A stretch of 64,000 nt of DNA from Streptomyces sp. NBC_00536 (GCF_036346295.1 NZ_CP107819.1:7192001-7256000), one strand, 5' to 3'. Shown: positions 1 to 10,377, numbered from the stretch's first letter. Made by a program: numbers and translations. Notes: generated from the sequence alone by a model not told the origin.

Positions 1-1
1 C

Positions 2-250
2 CGGGACCTGCTGGACCGGGCCGGGGCGCCGCCCGGCTCGGCCGTCCGGGTCACCTCGCTGGAACGGGGCGGCGCGTACCGGGTGATGGAGATGGGGCGC
101 GAGTACGCCCGGGACCCGCTGACCCTGCTCGCCCTGACCCTGAACGGCGAGGAACTCTCGCCCGACCACGGCTTCCCGGCCCGGATCATCGCGCCGAACC
201 GGCCCGGGGTGCTCCAGACCAAGTGGGTCACCCTGCTGGAGGTGCTCTGA
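2..250 (+). CDS. Sulfite oxidase-like molybdopterin oxidoreductase, C-terminal fragment
   Basis: The open frame enters from the left edge and stops with TGA at 248-250, giving 82 residues of the C-terminal end. The stretch LNGEELSPDHGFPARIIAPN followed by RPGVLQTKW is typical of the end of sulfite-oxidase-family molybdopterin enzymes, where the substrate-binding core joins the dimerisation domain. The start and the cofactor-binding part lie outside the window, so the substrate cannot be given. The stop overlaps the ATG of the next gene (ATGA), so the two are probably translated together, and the next gene may be a membrane partner. Confidence 0.75.
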   Translation, partial: RDLLDRAGAPPGSAVRVTSLERGGAYRVMEMGREYARDPLTLLALTLNGEELSPDHGFPARIIAPNRPGVLQTKWVTLLEVL

Positions 251-720
251 TGACCGCCCGCACCGCCCGGTACCTGCTCGGGGGGCTCGGACTGCTGCTG
301 ATCGCCGTCGGGATCCGGCAGGTCATCGCGCTGCCCGACCCGCTGGACGTGGCGATCTGGCTCGGCGGCGGGCTCGTCCTGCACGACGGGATCATCGCCC
401 CGCTGGTCCTCGGGGTCGGCCTGCTCCTGGCCGCCGGGGCCCGGGCCGCGGGCTGGTCCGCCGCCGCGCGGGGCCTCGTACGCGGGGCCCTGCTCACCGG
501 GGGAGTGCTCGTCATGGTCACCCTCCCGCTGCTGCTGCGCCCCGGCGCGCCGCCCAACCCGTCGGCCCTGCCCCTGCCGTACGGGCGCAACCTGCTGCTC
601 GTGCTCGGCGCGGTGCTCGCCCTCACCCTGGTGGCGGGCGCGACCCTCGCCGCCGGACGCCGCGCCCGTAGCCGTACCCGCAACGGCAACGGCAACGGGG
701 ACGCGACGCCCCAAGACTGA
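250..720 (+). CDS. Small integral membrane protein
   Basis: A 156-residue protein with about four hydrophobic segments (roughly residues 7-22, 38-62, 78-96 and 116-136) and a basic, Asn/Gly-rich tail. I chose the ATG at 250 because it overlaps the stop of the upstream molybdoenzyme gene by ATGA; a start at 223 would lie inside that gene. I recognise no catalytic or cofactor motif. By position it may anchor or pass electrons for the molybdoenzyme, but that is inference from gene order only. Confidence 0.75.
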   Translation: MTARTARYLLGGLGLLLIAVGIRQVIALPDPLDVAIWLGGGLVLHDGIIAPLVLGVGLLLAAGARAAGWSAAARGLVRGALLTGGVLVMVTLPLLLRPGAPPNPSALPLPYGRNLLLVLGAVLALTLVAGATLAAGRRARSRTRNGNGNGDATPQD

Positions 721-785
721 ATCCGGTTCTAGTTTTCGGGGTCGTGGCCCTAGGAACCTGCAGGCCCGCTCGCTACCCTCCGCGC

Positions 786-1859
786 ATGATTTCCACGGTT
801 GTCTGGGGTACCGGCAACGTCGGCCGCGCGGCCATCCGTGCCGTCGAGGCCCATCCGGCCCTCACACTCGCCGCAGTACTCGTCCACAACCCCGGCAAGG
901 TCGGCCGCGACGCGGGCGAACTCGCCGGGCTCCCCCACGCACTCGGGGTCCCGGCGACCGACGACGTCGCCGCCGTCCTGGCCGCCGGACACCGCGCCGT
1001 CGTGTACGCCGCCTCCGGCGACGTCCGCCCCGACGACGCCCTCGACGACATCGTCCGGGCGGTCCGGTCCGGGGCCGTCGTCGTCAGCCCCGCCCTCTAC
1101 CCGCTCTACGACCACCGCAGCGCCCCGCCCGAATTCCGCGATCCGGTGCTCGCCGCGGTCGCGGAGGGCGGCGGCTCGCTCTTCGCCTCGGGCGTCGACC
1201 CCGGCTGGGGCAACGACGTACTGCCCCTGCTGATCAGCGGACTCGGCACCACCGTCGACGCGATCCGCTGTCAGGAGATCTTCGACTACTCCACCTACGA
1301 CCAGCCGGATTCCGTCCGCCTCCTCGTCGGCATGGGCCAGCCGATGGACTTCGAGCCGATGATGCTCATGCCGTCGATCCCGACGATGGTGTGGGGCGGG
1401 CAGATACGGATGATGGCCCGGGCCCTCGGCGTCGAACTCGACGAGATCCGCGAGACCTCGCAGCGGCGCGCGCTCGACACGACGGTGACGACCGCCACGA
1501 TGGGCGAGTTCGAGGCCGGCACCCAGGGCGCCATCCGCTTCCAGGTGCAGGGGATCGTCGAGGGGGAACCCCGCATCATCATCGAGCACGTCACCCGGAT
1601 CCACGCCTCCTGCGCCCCCGACTGGCCCACGCCCCCCGACGGTTCCGGCGCGCACCGCGTCGTCATCGAGGGCCGCCCGCGCATCGAGGTCACCATCGAG
1701 TGCACCGACGAGGGCGACAACCGGTCGGCGGGCGGCAACGCCACCGCCGTGGGACGGCTGGTGGGGGCCATCGACTGGCTCGCGGCCGCCGCGCCCGGCC
1801 TCTACGACGCGCTCGACGTACCGCTGCGCCCGGCGGTCGGCAAACTCGGAAGGAAGTAG
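786..1859 (+). CDS. NAD(P)H-dependent amine dehydrogenase / DHDPR-like reductase
   Basis: A 357-residue protein opening with a Rossmann nucleotide-binding motif (WGTGNVGRAAIRAV, residues 6-19), as in proteins related to dihydrodipicolinate reductase and 2,4-diaminopentanoate dehydrogenase. The middle contains GVDPGWGNDVLPLL and a C-terminal alpha/beta domain typical of this group. I place the start at the ATG at 786; frame extension to 744 would add a Pro/Arg-rich tail lacking the fold. The AhpD-like gene starts two bases after the stop, so they form an operon. The substrate is unknown. Confidence 0.72.
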   Translation: MISTVVWGTGNVGRAAIRAVEAHPALTLAAVLVHNPGKVGRDAGELAGLPHALGVPATDDVAAVLAAGHRAVVYAASGDVRPDDALDDIVRAVRSGAVVVSPALYPLYDHRSAPPEFRDPVLAAVAEGGGSLFASGVDPGWGNDVLPLLISGLGTTVDAIRCQEIFDYSTYDQPDSVRLLVGMGQPMDFEPMMLMPSIPTMVWGGQIRMMARALGVELDEIRETSQRRALDTTVTTATMGEFEAGTQGAIRFQVQGIVEGEPRIIIEHVTRIHASCAPDWPTPPDGSGAHRVVIEGRPRIEVTIECTDEGDNRSAGGNATAVGRLVGAIDWLAAAAPGLYDALDVPLRPAVGKLGRK

Positions 1860-1861
1860 CC

Positions 1862-1936
1862 GTGAAGGAAGCAGCGGTGCAGCAAACAGCCGTGCAGCAA
1901 TCAGCCGCGAAGGAAGCAGCCGCGAAGGAAGCCGCC
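1862..1936 (+). repeat. Five imperfect 15-bp tandem repeats at gene start
   Basis: Units begin at 1862, 1877, 1892, 1907 and 1922 and are variants of GYGAAGGAAGCAGCC or GTGCAGCAAWCAGCC. They are in frame with the AhpD-like protein. Each contains a purine-rich stretch and several begin with GTG, so a ribosome-site/start unit appears to have been duplicated. Confidence 0.75.
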
Positions 1937-2425
1937 GTGAACGACATGCAGATCGACATCCCCGCGGGGCAGCACCCGATCGAGTACGTCTGGGGCGACA
2001 TGGTCCCCGGCATCGGCATGGCCGCCGCGAACTTCTCGCTCTCCGTCTACGCCCACACCACCCTGGGGCTGCGGGAGTTCGAGGCCGCCCGGCTGCGCGT
2101 CGCGCAGATCAACGGGTGCGTCTTCTGCCTCGACTGGCGCACCGACCGGGACGGCGAGAAGGTCGAGGACGACTTCCCCGACGCCGTCACCGCGTGGCGC
2201 ACGACGGACGCCTTCGACGCGCGCACCCGGCTGGCCGCCGAGTACGCGGAGCGCTACACCCTCGACCACCACGGTCTCGACGAGGACTTCTGGGAGCGGA
2301 TGAAGGCGTGCTACACCCAGGTCGAGATCGTCGAGCTGAGCATGAGCATCGGCTCGTGGCTGGCCTTCGGCAGACTCAACCACGTGCTCGGCCTCGACAG
2401 CGTCTGCATGCTGCCCGGTCGGTGA
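1862..2425 (+). CDS. Carboxymuconolactone decarboxylase / AhpD-like protein
   Basis: A 187-residue protein of the AhpD/CMD fold. The redox motif is INGCVFCLDWRTD, with a CxxC pair (CVFC) as in alkylhydroperoxidase-like members; a helix with YAERYTLDHHGLDEDFWERM follows. The GTG at 1862 follows a good ribosome site (GGAAGGAAG). The first 25 codons are five imperfect 15-base repeats that read as Lys/Glu/Gln/Ala, and each recreates an AAGGAAG-like signal; GTG 1937 (VNDMQID) is therefore an equally plausible start. The tight link to the upstream reductase suggests a shared, unknown oxidation pathway. Confidence 0.78.
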   Translation: MKEAAVQQTAVQQSAAKEAAAKEAAVNDMQIDIPAGQHPIEYVWGDMVPGIGMAAANFSLSVYAHTTLGLREFEAARLRVAQINGCVFCLDWRTDRDGEKVEDDFPDAVTAWRTTDAFDARTRLAAEYAERYTLDHHGLDEDFWERMKACYTQVEIVELSMSIGSWLAFGRLNHVLGLDSVCMLPGR

Positions 2426-2452
2426 CCCGGCCCACCGGCCGACCGGTAACGG

Positions 2453-2504
2453 GGAGAAGGTGCGGGGCCGACCGGTGGCGTCCGGTCGGCCCCGCACCTT
2501 CTCC
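2453..2504. terminator. Strong bidirectional terminator hairpin
   Basis: A perfect 23-bp inverted repeat (arms 2453-2475 and 2482-2504) with a 6-base loop lies between the convergent AhpD-like gene and cholesterol oxidase gene, so it can serve both. Confidence 0.9.
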
Positions 2505-2517
2505 ACGTCCGGCCAGG

Positions 2518-4260
<1,743 letters not shown>

Positions 4261-4269
<9 letters not shown>

Positions 4270-5070
4270 TTGCGGCCGTCCCAGCCCCTGGAGCACCGGC
4301 CGGACGGGCTGTACGGGCCGCGATGCCCGCGGTGCCCGCGACGGCCGGGCGGGCCGGACGAGCCGGACGAAGGTCCGTCCGTCAGCCGTCCACCGCTCCG
4401 CCGCGCTCCAGCCCGCCGCCCCGGCGTGTCCGTCCAGTGCGGTGGCGCCGACCCGGGCCCACGGGAACGGCGTTCCGACCGCGCCCCGGCCGTCGTCCAC
4501 CCGCACCACGTACCGCTCGTCGAGCGCGTCGCTCTGCGGCCCGGCGCCCGATGCGCACTCGACGATCAGCGCGCCGCCGGGGGCGGTCAGCTGGGCGAGG
4601 CGCTCCAGCAGCGCGGCCGGATCCCCGCCGATGCCGACGTTCCCGTCGATGAGCAGCGCCGTGTCCCAGCGGCCCTCCCCGGGCAGCGGCTCGAAGACCG
4701 ACCGGTGCAGCGCCGCCCCGCCGGAGCGGGTCGTACGGGCCACCGCCTCCGGGCTCACATCGATGCCCAGCGCCCGGTGGCCCCGTACGGCGAGCGCCGC
4801 GACGAGCCGGCCCGGCCCGCAGCCGATGTCCAGGGACGCGCCGCGGCAGCGGTCCAGCACCGTCCGGTCCGCCCGGTCGGGGGCCTCGCACCAGCGCTCC
4901 ACGTCCAGCGGCAGCAGCCAGCCGTCGCCGCGCCGCAGGAACAGCGGGCCGCGGCCGCTGCGCAGGGCGCGGGTATAGGGGTCGGCCGTCCAGGCCGCCG
5001 CCGGCGCGGCGCCCGTAGCAGTGGCGTCCGTGGCCGTGGCGCCCGTACCCACGGTGTCGACGGTGCTCAC
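4261..5070 (-). CDS. Class I SAM-dependent methyltransferase
   Basis: A 269-residue protein with the SAM-binding motif LDIGCGPGRLVAALA and an acidic residue closing strand 2 (ALGIDVSPEAV). The N-terminus is Ala/Thr-rich and low in complexity, and the C-terminus ends in a Pro/Arg-rich tail. The GTG start at 5070 overlaps the stop of the upstream DUF2064 gene (GTGA), so translation is coupled. Together with the glycosyltransferase and DUF2064 protein this makes a three-gene cassette seen next to surface-glycan or small-molecule modification genes, but the methyl acceptor is unknown. Confidence 0.8.
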
Positions 5071-5714
5071 GGGCGGGCCGCCGCGTCCGCCGGGGCAGCG
5101 GTCAGCCGCCCGTACACGGCCGCGAACCGGCCCCGCGGCGCCTGCCGCGCCACCAGCAGGGCGTCCTCGCCGCTGTCCACGTCGCGCAGCAGCGGCAGCC
5201 GCCCCACCCGCAGCCCGGCCGCGCGCAGCCGCTCGTACTGCGCGGCGCCCGTCTCCGGGACCGACATCGGTACGCCGAGCAGCAGCCGGGGGTCGGGTGC
5301 GGCCAGGCCCAGGGCCCAGAACCCGCCGTCGACCGCCGGCCCGAACCAGGCGTCGTACGTCGCCCAGCCCGCCGGATCGGCCGCGCGGCCCAGCAGCTCC
5401 GGCGTGACCTGGGGCGTGTCCATGCCGATCAGCAGCGCGGGCCCGGCGCATCCGGCGAAGGCGGCCGCCAGCCGCTGGTCCAGCGTCCCGGCGCACTGCG
5501 CCACCACCTCGAAGCCGGACGGCAGCCAGGGCCCGGGCCGCCCCTCCAGCACCAGCACCCGCCGCGCGGCCGGGGTCGCGGCGACGGCGTCCAGCGTGTC
5601 GGCGAGCGAGGCCTCCGCGAGGGCGGCGGCCTCGGCGGGGCTGAAGGGCGGGGTGAGCCGGGTCTTCACCCGGCCCGGCACGGGCTCCTTGGCGATCACC
5701 AGCAGCGTGGTCAC
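5067..5714 (-). CDS. DUF2064 / TIGR04282-type glycosyltransferase-like protein
   Basis: A 215-residue protein beginning VTTLLVIAKEPVPGRVKTRL, the conserved opening of the DUF2064 family, which has a nucleotidyl/glycosyl-transferase GT-A-like fold. The central IGMDTPQVTPELL and FGPAVDGGFWALGL segments are the usual conserved blocks, with the acidic residues expected to hold a metal ion. It starts at a GTG overlapping the stop of the GT2 gene by four bases and ends overlapping the methyltransferase start. The reaction is not established for the family. Confidence 0.85.
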   Translation of the reverse strand: MTTLLVIAKEPVPGRVKTRLTPPFSPAEAAALAEASLADTLDAVAATPAARRVLVLEGRPGPWLPSGFEVVAQCAGTLDQRLAAAFAGCAGPALLIGMDTPQVTPELLGRAADPAGWATYDAWFGPAVDGGFWALGLAAPDPRLLLGVPMSVPETGAAQYERLRAAGLRVGRLPLLRDVDSGEDALLVARQAPRGRFAAVYGRLTAAPADAAARP

Positions 5715-6508
5715 AGCGCACCCCCGGCGGGGGCGGCCGACGACGCGGAGCGCGAGGGCTCGGCGTCCGGCGTGGCGTCCGGCGGTCCGGCGGCGGGGGG
5801 CTGCGCGAGCGGGGGCTCGGCCAGGACGTGGCTCATGTCGTGCACGGCCTGCCAGGTGCCGCGCCAGGTGCCGGTCACCTTCGACTTCCCCGAGCGCGGC
5901 AAGTACGGCACGTCCACCTCCCGGACCCGCCAGCCCGCGTCGGCCGCCCGGACCACCATCTGCAGCGGATAGCCGCTGCGCCGGTCGCTCAGCTCCAGAC
6001 CCAGGAGCGCGGAGCGCCGCCCGGCCCGCATCGGGCCCAGGTCGCGCAGGGCCAGCCCGGTCCGGCGGCGCAGCAGCCGGGCCAGTGCCAGGTTCCCGGC
6101 CCGCGCGTGCAGCGGCCAGGCGCCCAGGCTGCGCGGGCGGCGCCGCCCGAGCACCAGGTCCGCCCCACCGGCCGCGACGGCGGCCACGAACCCCGTCAGC
6201 AGCCCGGGATCGAGGGAGGCGTCGCAGTCGCAGAAGCAGACGATGTCCGCTTCGGCGGCCAGCAGACCGGCGTGGCAGGCGGCGCCGAAACCGCGCCGGG
6301 ACTCGGTCACCACCGTGGCGCCCAGCGCGCGGGCGATGTCGGCGCTGCCGTCGGTGGAACCGTTGTCCACGACCAGGGCGCGCCACCCGGCCGGGATGCG
6401 GGCGAGGACCCAGGGCAGCGCCTCGGCCTCGTTCAGACAGGGAAGGACGACGTCCACGGAGGGGGGACCGGAGGCTGAATCTGATGAGTCTGCTGTCACG
6501 GGCTTCAC
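5711..6508 (-). CDS. Family 2 glycosyltransferase
   Basis: A 265-residue protein with VDVVLPCLNEAEALPWVL at the N-terminus, VVDNGSTDGSADIA, and the acidic block CFCDCDASLDPG, which replaces the usual DxD metal site. These are features of GT2 enzymes related to dolichol/polyprenyl-phosphate sugar transferases. The RSGYPLQMV and PYLPRSGKSKVTGT segments near the C-terminus are also typical. There is no membrane domain. The start is taken as GTG 6508, without a strong ribosome site. It is first in the minus-strand trio, divergent from the two-component system 114 bases away. Confidence 0.85.
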   Translation of the reverse strand: MKPVTADSSDSASGPPSVDVVLPCLNEAEALPWVLARIPAGWRALVVDNGSTDGSADIARALGATVVTESRRGFGAACHAGLLAAEADIVCFCDCDASLDPGLLTGFVAAVAAGGADLVLGRRRPRSLGAWPLHARAGNLALARLLRRRTGLALRDLGPMRAGRRSALLGLELSDRRSGYPLQMVVRAADAGWRVREVDVPYLPRSGKSKVTGTWRGTWQAVHDMSHVLAEPPLAQPPAAGPPDATPDAEPSRSASSAAPAGGAL

Positions 6509-6622
6509 CGTAGGAACCGGACGGCCGGGAAAGGGCGATCGACTCCTTACGAAACGCGGACGTCACCCCCACCGGGCGGTCCGGCCGCCCCGCCGGCGGC
6601 ACGCCGGTGGGAGGCTGGGCGC

Positions 6623-7378
6623 ATGAGCATGGACCCCCCTCTCCCGCGGATCCTCGTCGTGGACGACGACCCGACCGTCGCCGAGGTCGTCAGCGGCTAC
6701 CTGCACCGCGCCGGATACGCCGTGGAGCAGGCCGCCGACGGCCCCGCCGCCCTGGCCCGCGCCGAGCGCCACCGGCCCGACCTGGTCGTCCTGGACCTGA
6801 TGCTGCCGGGGATCGACGGGCTGGAGGTGTGCCGGCGGCTGCGCGCGAGCGGGCCCGTACCGGTGATCATGCTGACCGCGCGCGGCGACGAGGACGAGCG
6901 CATCGCCGGACTGGAGGTCGGCGCGGACGACTACGTCACCAAACCCTTCAGCCCGCGCGAACTCGTCCTGCGGGTCACCTCCGTCCTGCGGCGCAGCCGC
7001 GCGGCCGAACGGGCCCAGGGTCCGGCCGCGGTCGCCGCCCCGCCGGTGCTCACGGGCGCCGGTCTGGCGCTCGACCCGGCCACGCACCGGGCCACCAAGC
7101 ACGGGACCGAGCTGGCCCTGACCCTGCGCGAATTCGATCTGCTGGCCCACTTCCTGCGCCACCCCGGGCGGGCGATCGGCCGCGAGGACCTGATGCGGGA
7201 GGTGTGGGGCTGGGACTTCGGGGACCTGTCCACGGTCACCGTGCACGTACGGCGGCTGCGGGCGAAGATCGAGGACGATCCCGGCAGCCCCCGGCTCATC
7301 CAGACCGTGTGGGGCGTGGGCTACCGTTTCGACGCCGGGCCGGACGGGTCCGTCGGCGGTCCGCGGGAGTCGGTATGA
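6623..7378 (+). CDS. OmpR/PhoB-family response regulator
   Basis: A 251-residue two-domain regulator. The receiver domain (residues 9-120) has the acidic triad start VVDDD, phosphoacceptor Asp58 (VVLDLMLPG) and Lys107 (DDYVTKPFSP). The C-terminal winged-helix DNA-binding domain runs from about 140 to 240 (LTLREFDLLAHFL, then VTVHVRRLRAKIEDDP and VWGVGYRF). GGGAGG lies eight bases before the ATG at 6623. The sensor kinase follows 13 bases after the stop, forming a standard two-component pair. The signal is unknown. Confidence 0.95.
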   Translation: MSMDPPLPRILVVDDDPTVAEVVSGYLHRAGYAVEQAADGPAALARAERHRPDLVVLDLMLPGIDGLEVCRRLRASGPVPVIMLTARGDEDERIAGLEVGADDYVTKPFSPRELVLRVTSVLRRSRAAERAQGPAAVAAPPVLTGAGLALDPATHRATKHGTELALTLREFDLLAHFLRHPGRAIGREDLMREVWGWDFGDLSTVTVHVRRLRAKIEDDPGSPRLIQTVWGVGYRFDAGPDGSVGGPRESV

Positions 7379-7391
7379 AGGACGGGTCGGT

Positions 7392-8534
7392 ATGAAGGAC
7401 ACGGCGCTCATCGCGCTCTTCGCCCTCGGCGGGGCGGCCTGCGCCGGGCTCGTCGGCGCGGCCGTGCTGCGGCTGGTCCGCCACCGCTCGGTGACCGTGT
7501 CCCTGACCGTGGTCGGCGCCGTCACGGTCACCGCGATGCTCGCCGGTACGCTCGCGGTCGCGCAGGCGATGTTCCTGTCCCGGCACGACCTGGGCGTGGT
7601 CACCCTGGTCGCCGCGATGGCCGCCGTCGTCTCCCTGGCCACCGCGCTCGTCCTGGGCCGCTGGGTGGTCGCCCGCAGCCGTGAACTCTCGCTGGCTGCA
7701 CGGGACTTCGGAGACGGCGGCAGCTTCGCGGCGCCGCCCGGCCAGGCCACCGCCGAACTGGCCGGACTTTCGCGCGAGCTGGCGGCGACGAGCGCCAAAC
7801 TGGCTGCCTCGCGGGAACGGGAACGCGCCCTGGAGACCTCCCGGCGCGAGCTGGTCGCCTGGATCTCGCACGACCTGCGGACCCCGCTGGCCGGACTGCG
7901 GGCCATGTCCGAGGCGCTGGAGGACGGCATGGCCGTCGACCCGGCGCGCTACCACCGGCAGATCCGCACCGAGGTGGAGCGGCTCAACTCCATGGTCGGC
8001 GACCTCTTCGAACTGTCCCGCATCCATGCCGGGGCGCTGGCCCTGACCCCGAGCCGGATGTCGGCCTACGACCTGGTCGGGGACGCGCTGTCCGGGGTGG
8101 ACCCGCTGGCGCGGGAACACGGGGTGCGGCTGGTGGGGGAGGGCGTGCAGCGGGTGCCGGTCGAGGTCGACGGCAAGGAGATGACCCGGGTGCTGGCCAA
8201 CCTGCTGATCAACGCGATCCGGCACACCCCGGCCGACGGGACCGTGGCGGTCGCCGCGGAGCGGCGCGGGGACGGGGTGGTGCTGTCGGTCACCGACGGG
8301 TGCGGGGGCATTCCCGCGGAGGACCTGTCGCGGGTCTTCGACACGGGGTGGCGGGGCACGGCGGCGCGGACGCCTCCCGCCGGGGCCGGGCCGGTGCCGC
8401 CCGCGGGGGCCGGGCTGGGGCTGGCGATCGTGCGGGGGATCGTGGAGGCGCATGCGGGGCGGACCGAGGTCCGCAATGTGCCGGGGGGTTGTCGGTTCGA
8501 GGTGACCTTGCCGGTGCCGGTGCCGGTGCGCTAG
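7392..8534 (+). CDS. Two-component sensor histidine kinase
   Basis: A 380-residue membrane kinase. Three hydrophobic stretches (about 4-27, 36-60 and 68-89) leave almost no extracellular sensor region, so it may sense within or near the membrane. A HAMP-like linker leads to the H box with phosphorylatable His160 (WISHDLRTPLAGL), N box (ANLLINAIRHTP), G1 (DGCGGIP) and G2 (GAGLGLAIV). It should phosphorylate the response regulator encoded immediately upstream. The region just before the start is a duplicated segment containing two copies of GTCGGTATGAAGGAC, so a six-codon mini frame (7375-7395) begins at the first ATG. Confidence 0.93.
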   Translation: MKDTALIALFALGGAACAGLVGAAVLRLVRHRSVTVSLTVVGAVTVTAMLAGTLAVAQAMFLSRHDLGVVTLVAAMAAVVSLATALVLGRWVVARSRELSLAARDFGDGGSFAAPPGQATAELAGLSRELAATSAKLAASRERERALETSRRELVAWISHDLRTPLAGLRAMSEALEDGMAVDPARYHRQIRTEVERLNSMVGDLFELSRIHAGALALTPSRMSAYDLVGDALSGVDPLAREHGVRLVGEGVQRVPVEVDGKEMTRVLANLLINAIRHTPADGTVAVAAERRGDGVVLSVTDGCGGIPAEDLSRVFDTGWRGTAARTPPAGAGPVPPAGAGLGLAIVRGIVEAHAGRTEVRNVPGGCRFEVTLPVPVPVR

Positions 8535-8539
8535 GCGCG

Positions 8540-8740
8540 GCCTTCCCGGGGCTCCGCCCCGGACCCCGCGCCTCAAACGCCGGCGGGGCTGGAGGTGGTC
8601 CCCGGGGTCGGGTGGTGCCGGGGTGCTGCCCCGGGCCCCGCGCCTCAATCGCCGGCGGGGCTGGAGGTGGTCCTCGGGGTCGGGTGGTGCCGGGGCTCCG
8701 CCCCGGACCCCGCGCCTCAAACGCCGGCGGGGCTGGAACA
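8540..8740. repeat. Three copies of Streptomyces GCCGGCG intergenic repeat
   Basis: Three near-identical units of about 45 bases (about 8548-8592, 8620-8664, 8692-8736) share CCCGCGCCTCAAACGCCGGC and a GGGGCTGGA end, separated by copies of GGGTCGGGTGGTGCCGGGG. Each unit can fold back on itself. The third copy supplies the last codons and stop of the convergent epimerase gene. Confidence 0.85.
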
Positions 8741-9793
8741 CCCCGCCGAGGTGCGTTGGGTCGCGTGGGCGAATTCCGTCATGCCTTCCGTGAAGGTGAT
8801 GTCGGGGTGCCAGCCCAGGTCCTGGCGCAGGCGGCGGGAGTCGGCGGTGATGTGGCGGACGTCGCCCAGGCGGAATTCGCCCGTGATCACCGGGGCCGGG
8901 CCGCCGTGGGCGGTGGCCAGGGCCGTGGCCATCTCGCCCACCGTGTGCGGGTCCCCGCTGCCGGTGTTGTAGGCGACCGCCGTGCCCGGCGCGCGGCCGC
9001 CGACCGCCTCCAGTGCCGTCACGTTCGCCTCCGCGACGTCCCGGACGTGGACGAAGTCCCGCCGCTGGGCGCCGTCTTCGTACACCCGGGGCGCCTCGCC
9101 GCGGGCCAGCGACGAGCGGAAGAAGGAGGCCACCCCCGCGTACGGGGTGTCGCGCGGCATGCCCGGCCCGTACACGTTGTGGTAGCGCAGGGCCACCGAA
9201 CGGCCGTCCACGGAGCGGGCCCAGGAGGCCGCCAGGTGTTCCTGGGCGAGCTTCGTCGTCGCGTACACGTTGCGCGGGTCCGCCGGGGCGTCCTCATCCA
9301 CCAGACCCGGCGTCAACTCCGCACCACAAGACGGGCAGTTCGGCTCGAACCGACCCGCCGTCAGGTCCGCCGCCCGGCGCGGGGCCGGGTGGACCACGCC
9401 GTGCGCGGGGCAGTCGTAGCGCCCTTCGCCGTAGACGACCATCGATCCGGCCAGTACGAGGGCGCGCACTCCCGCCGTGGCCATCTCCGCCAGCAGGACC
9501 GCCGTTCCCAGGTCGTTGCAGCCGACGTACGCGGGCGCGTCCGCGAAGTCCTTGCCGAGCCCGACCATCGCGGCCTGGTGGCAGACCGCGTCCACCCCGC
9601 GCAGGGCTTCCCGCACGGCCTGTGCGTCCCGTACGTCGGCCCGTACGAACTCCGCGTCGGGCAGCTCCGGCGGACCGGGGTGAGCGGCGGGCAGCAGCGC
9701 GTCCAGCACGACCGGATCGTGTCCACGGCGCCGCAGCGCCCCGACGATGTGGGAGCCGATGAACCCGGCTCCGCCTGTGACGAGTACTCGCAT
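8717..9793 (-). CDS. NAD-dependent epimerase/dehydratase, dTDP-L-rhamnose 4-epimerase-like
   Basis: A 358-residue extended SDR. The NAD-binding motif is VTGGAGFIGSHIVGAL (5-20) and the active site YxxxK is visible as NVYATTKLAQEH. Between the catalytic Ser region (GSMVVYGEG) and YxxxK there is an inserted Cys-rich loop (CPAHG ... CPSCGAEL) of the kind found in dTDP-L-rhamnose 4-epimerases. The substrate is inferred from that resemblance only. The C-terminal residues SSPAGV and the stop are encoded by an intergenic repeat unit, so the original C-terminus may have been altered. Confidence 0.8.
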   Translation of the reverse strand: MRVLVTGGAGFIGSHIVGALRRRGHDPVVLDALLPAAHPGPPELPDAEFVRADVRDAQAVREALRGVDAVCHQAAMVGLGKDFADAPAYVGCNDLGTAVLLAEMATAGVRALVLAGSMVVYGEGRYDCPAHGVVHPAPRRAADLTAGRFEPNCPSCGAELTPGLVDEDAPADPRNVYATTKLAQEHLAASWARSVDGRSVALRYHNVYGPGMPRDTPYAGVASFFRSSLARGEAPRVYEDGAQRRDFVHVRDVAEANVTALEAVGGRAPGTAVAYNTGSGDPHTVGEMATALATAHGGPAPVITGEFRLGDVRHITADSRRLRQDLGWHPDITFTEGMTEFAHATQRTSAGCSSPAGV

Positions 9794-10026
9794 GGGCCGG
9801 ACGCTACGGAGGTCCGGGCGCGAACGGGGCTCCCCGCGCCCGCCGTAAGACTTCCGTCACCCGGAAGTGGAGCCTGGATACATGGTTTTTGGCCATGGAA
9901 GGGCGGGGAAAGTAGCTCTTGGGACGTCTTGCGTGATGGCTTGACCGCCACGTAAAGGGGGCATAAGTTCTGCCCCGGCTTGCTCCACCAGGACGGGCCG
10001 CCGAAATCCGTCCTCTGGGGGGACAC

Positions 10027-10377
10027 ATGCACTGGTACACCGACGTGCTCAAGCGCTACATCGACTTCTCCGGCCGCTCGCGCCGACAGGAATTCTGGAT
10101 GTTCGCCCTGATCAACATCGCCGTCTCGATCGTTGTCGGGATCATCGACACCGCCCTGGGCGCCGGCAGCATCCTCTCCGGGCTGTACTCCCTCGCGATC
10201 CTGCTCCCGGCCCTGGGGCTCGGCGCCCGCCGCCTGCACGACACCAACAAGTCGGCGCTGTTCCTGCTGCTGTACCTGATCCCCCTCCTCGGCTGGATCG
10301 CGCTGATCGTCCTCTTCGCCATCGAGGGCGACGCGCAGCCGAACCAGTACGGCCCGAACCCGAAGCTCGCGGTCTGA
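10027..10377 (+). CDS. DUF805 membrane protein
   Basis: A 116-residue protein with the DUF805 pattern: FSGRSRRQEFWMFALIN near the N-terminus, a GARRLHDTNKSALFLLL block in the middle and three to four transmembrane helices. Members are small inner-membrane proteins of unknown role, often near stress genes. It stands alone, preceded by a GGGGGGAC ribosome-site-like stretch and followed by a terminator hairpin. Confidence 0.9.
   Translation: MHWYTDVLKRYIDFSGRSRRQEFWMFALINIAVSIVVGIIDTALGAGSILSGLYSLAILLPALGLGARRLHDTNKSALFLLLYLIPLLGWIALIVLFAIEGDAQPNQYGPNPKLAV

Noticed and set aside
228..695. Long minus-strand open frames opposite most genes, such as 228-695
   Set aside because: High-GC DNA leaves long antisense frames free of stops. 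Their translations are Arg/Pro/Ala-rich with no family pattern, while the opposite strand carries recognisable proteins.
8540..8740. Repeat array as a CRISPR array
   Set aside because: Units are not separated by unique spacers of constant length, are GC-rich and variable, and there are no cas genes. They match a dispersed Streptomyces intergenic repeat.
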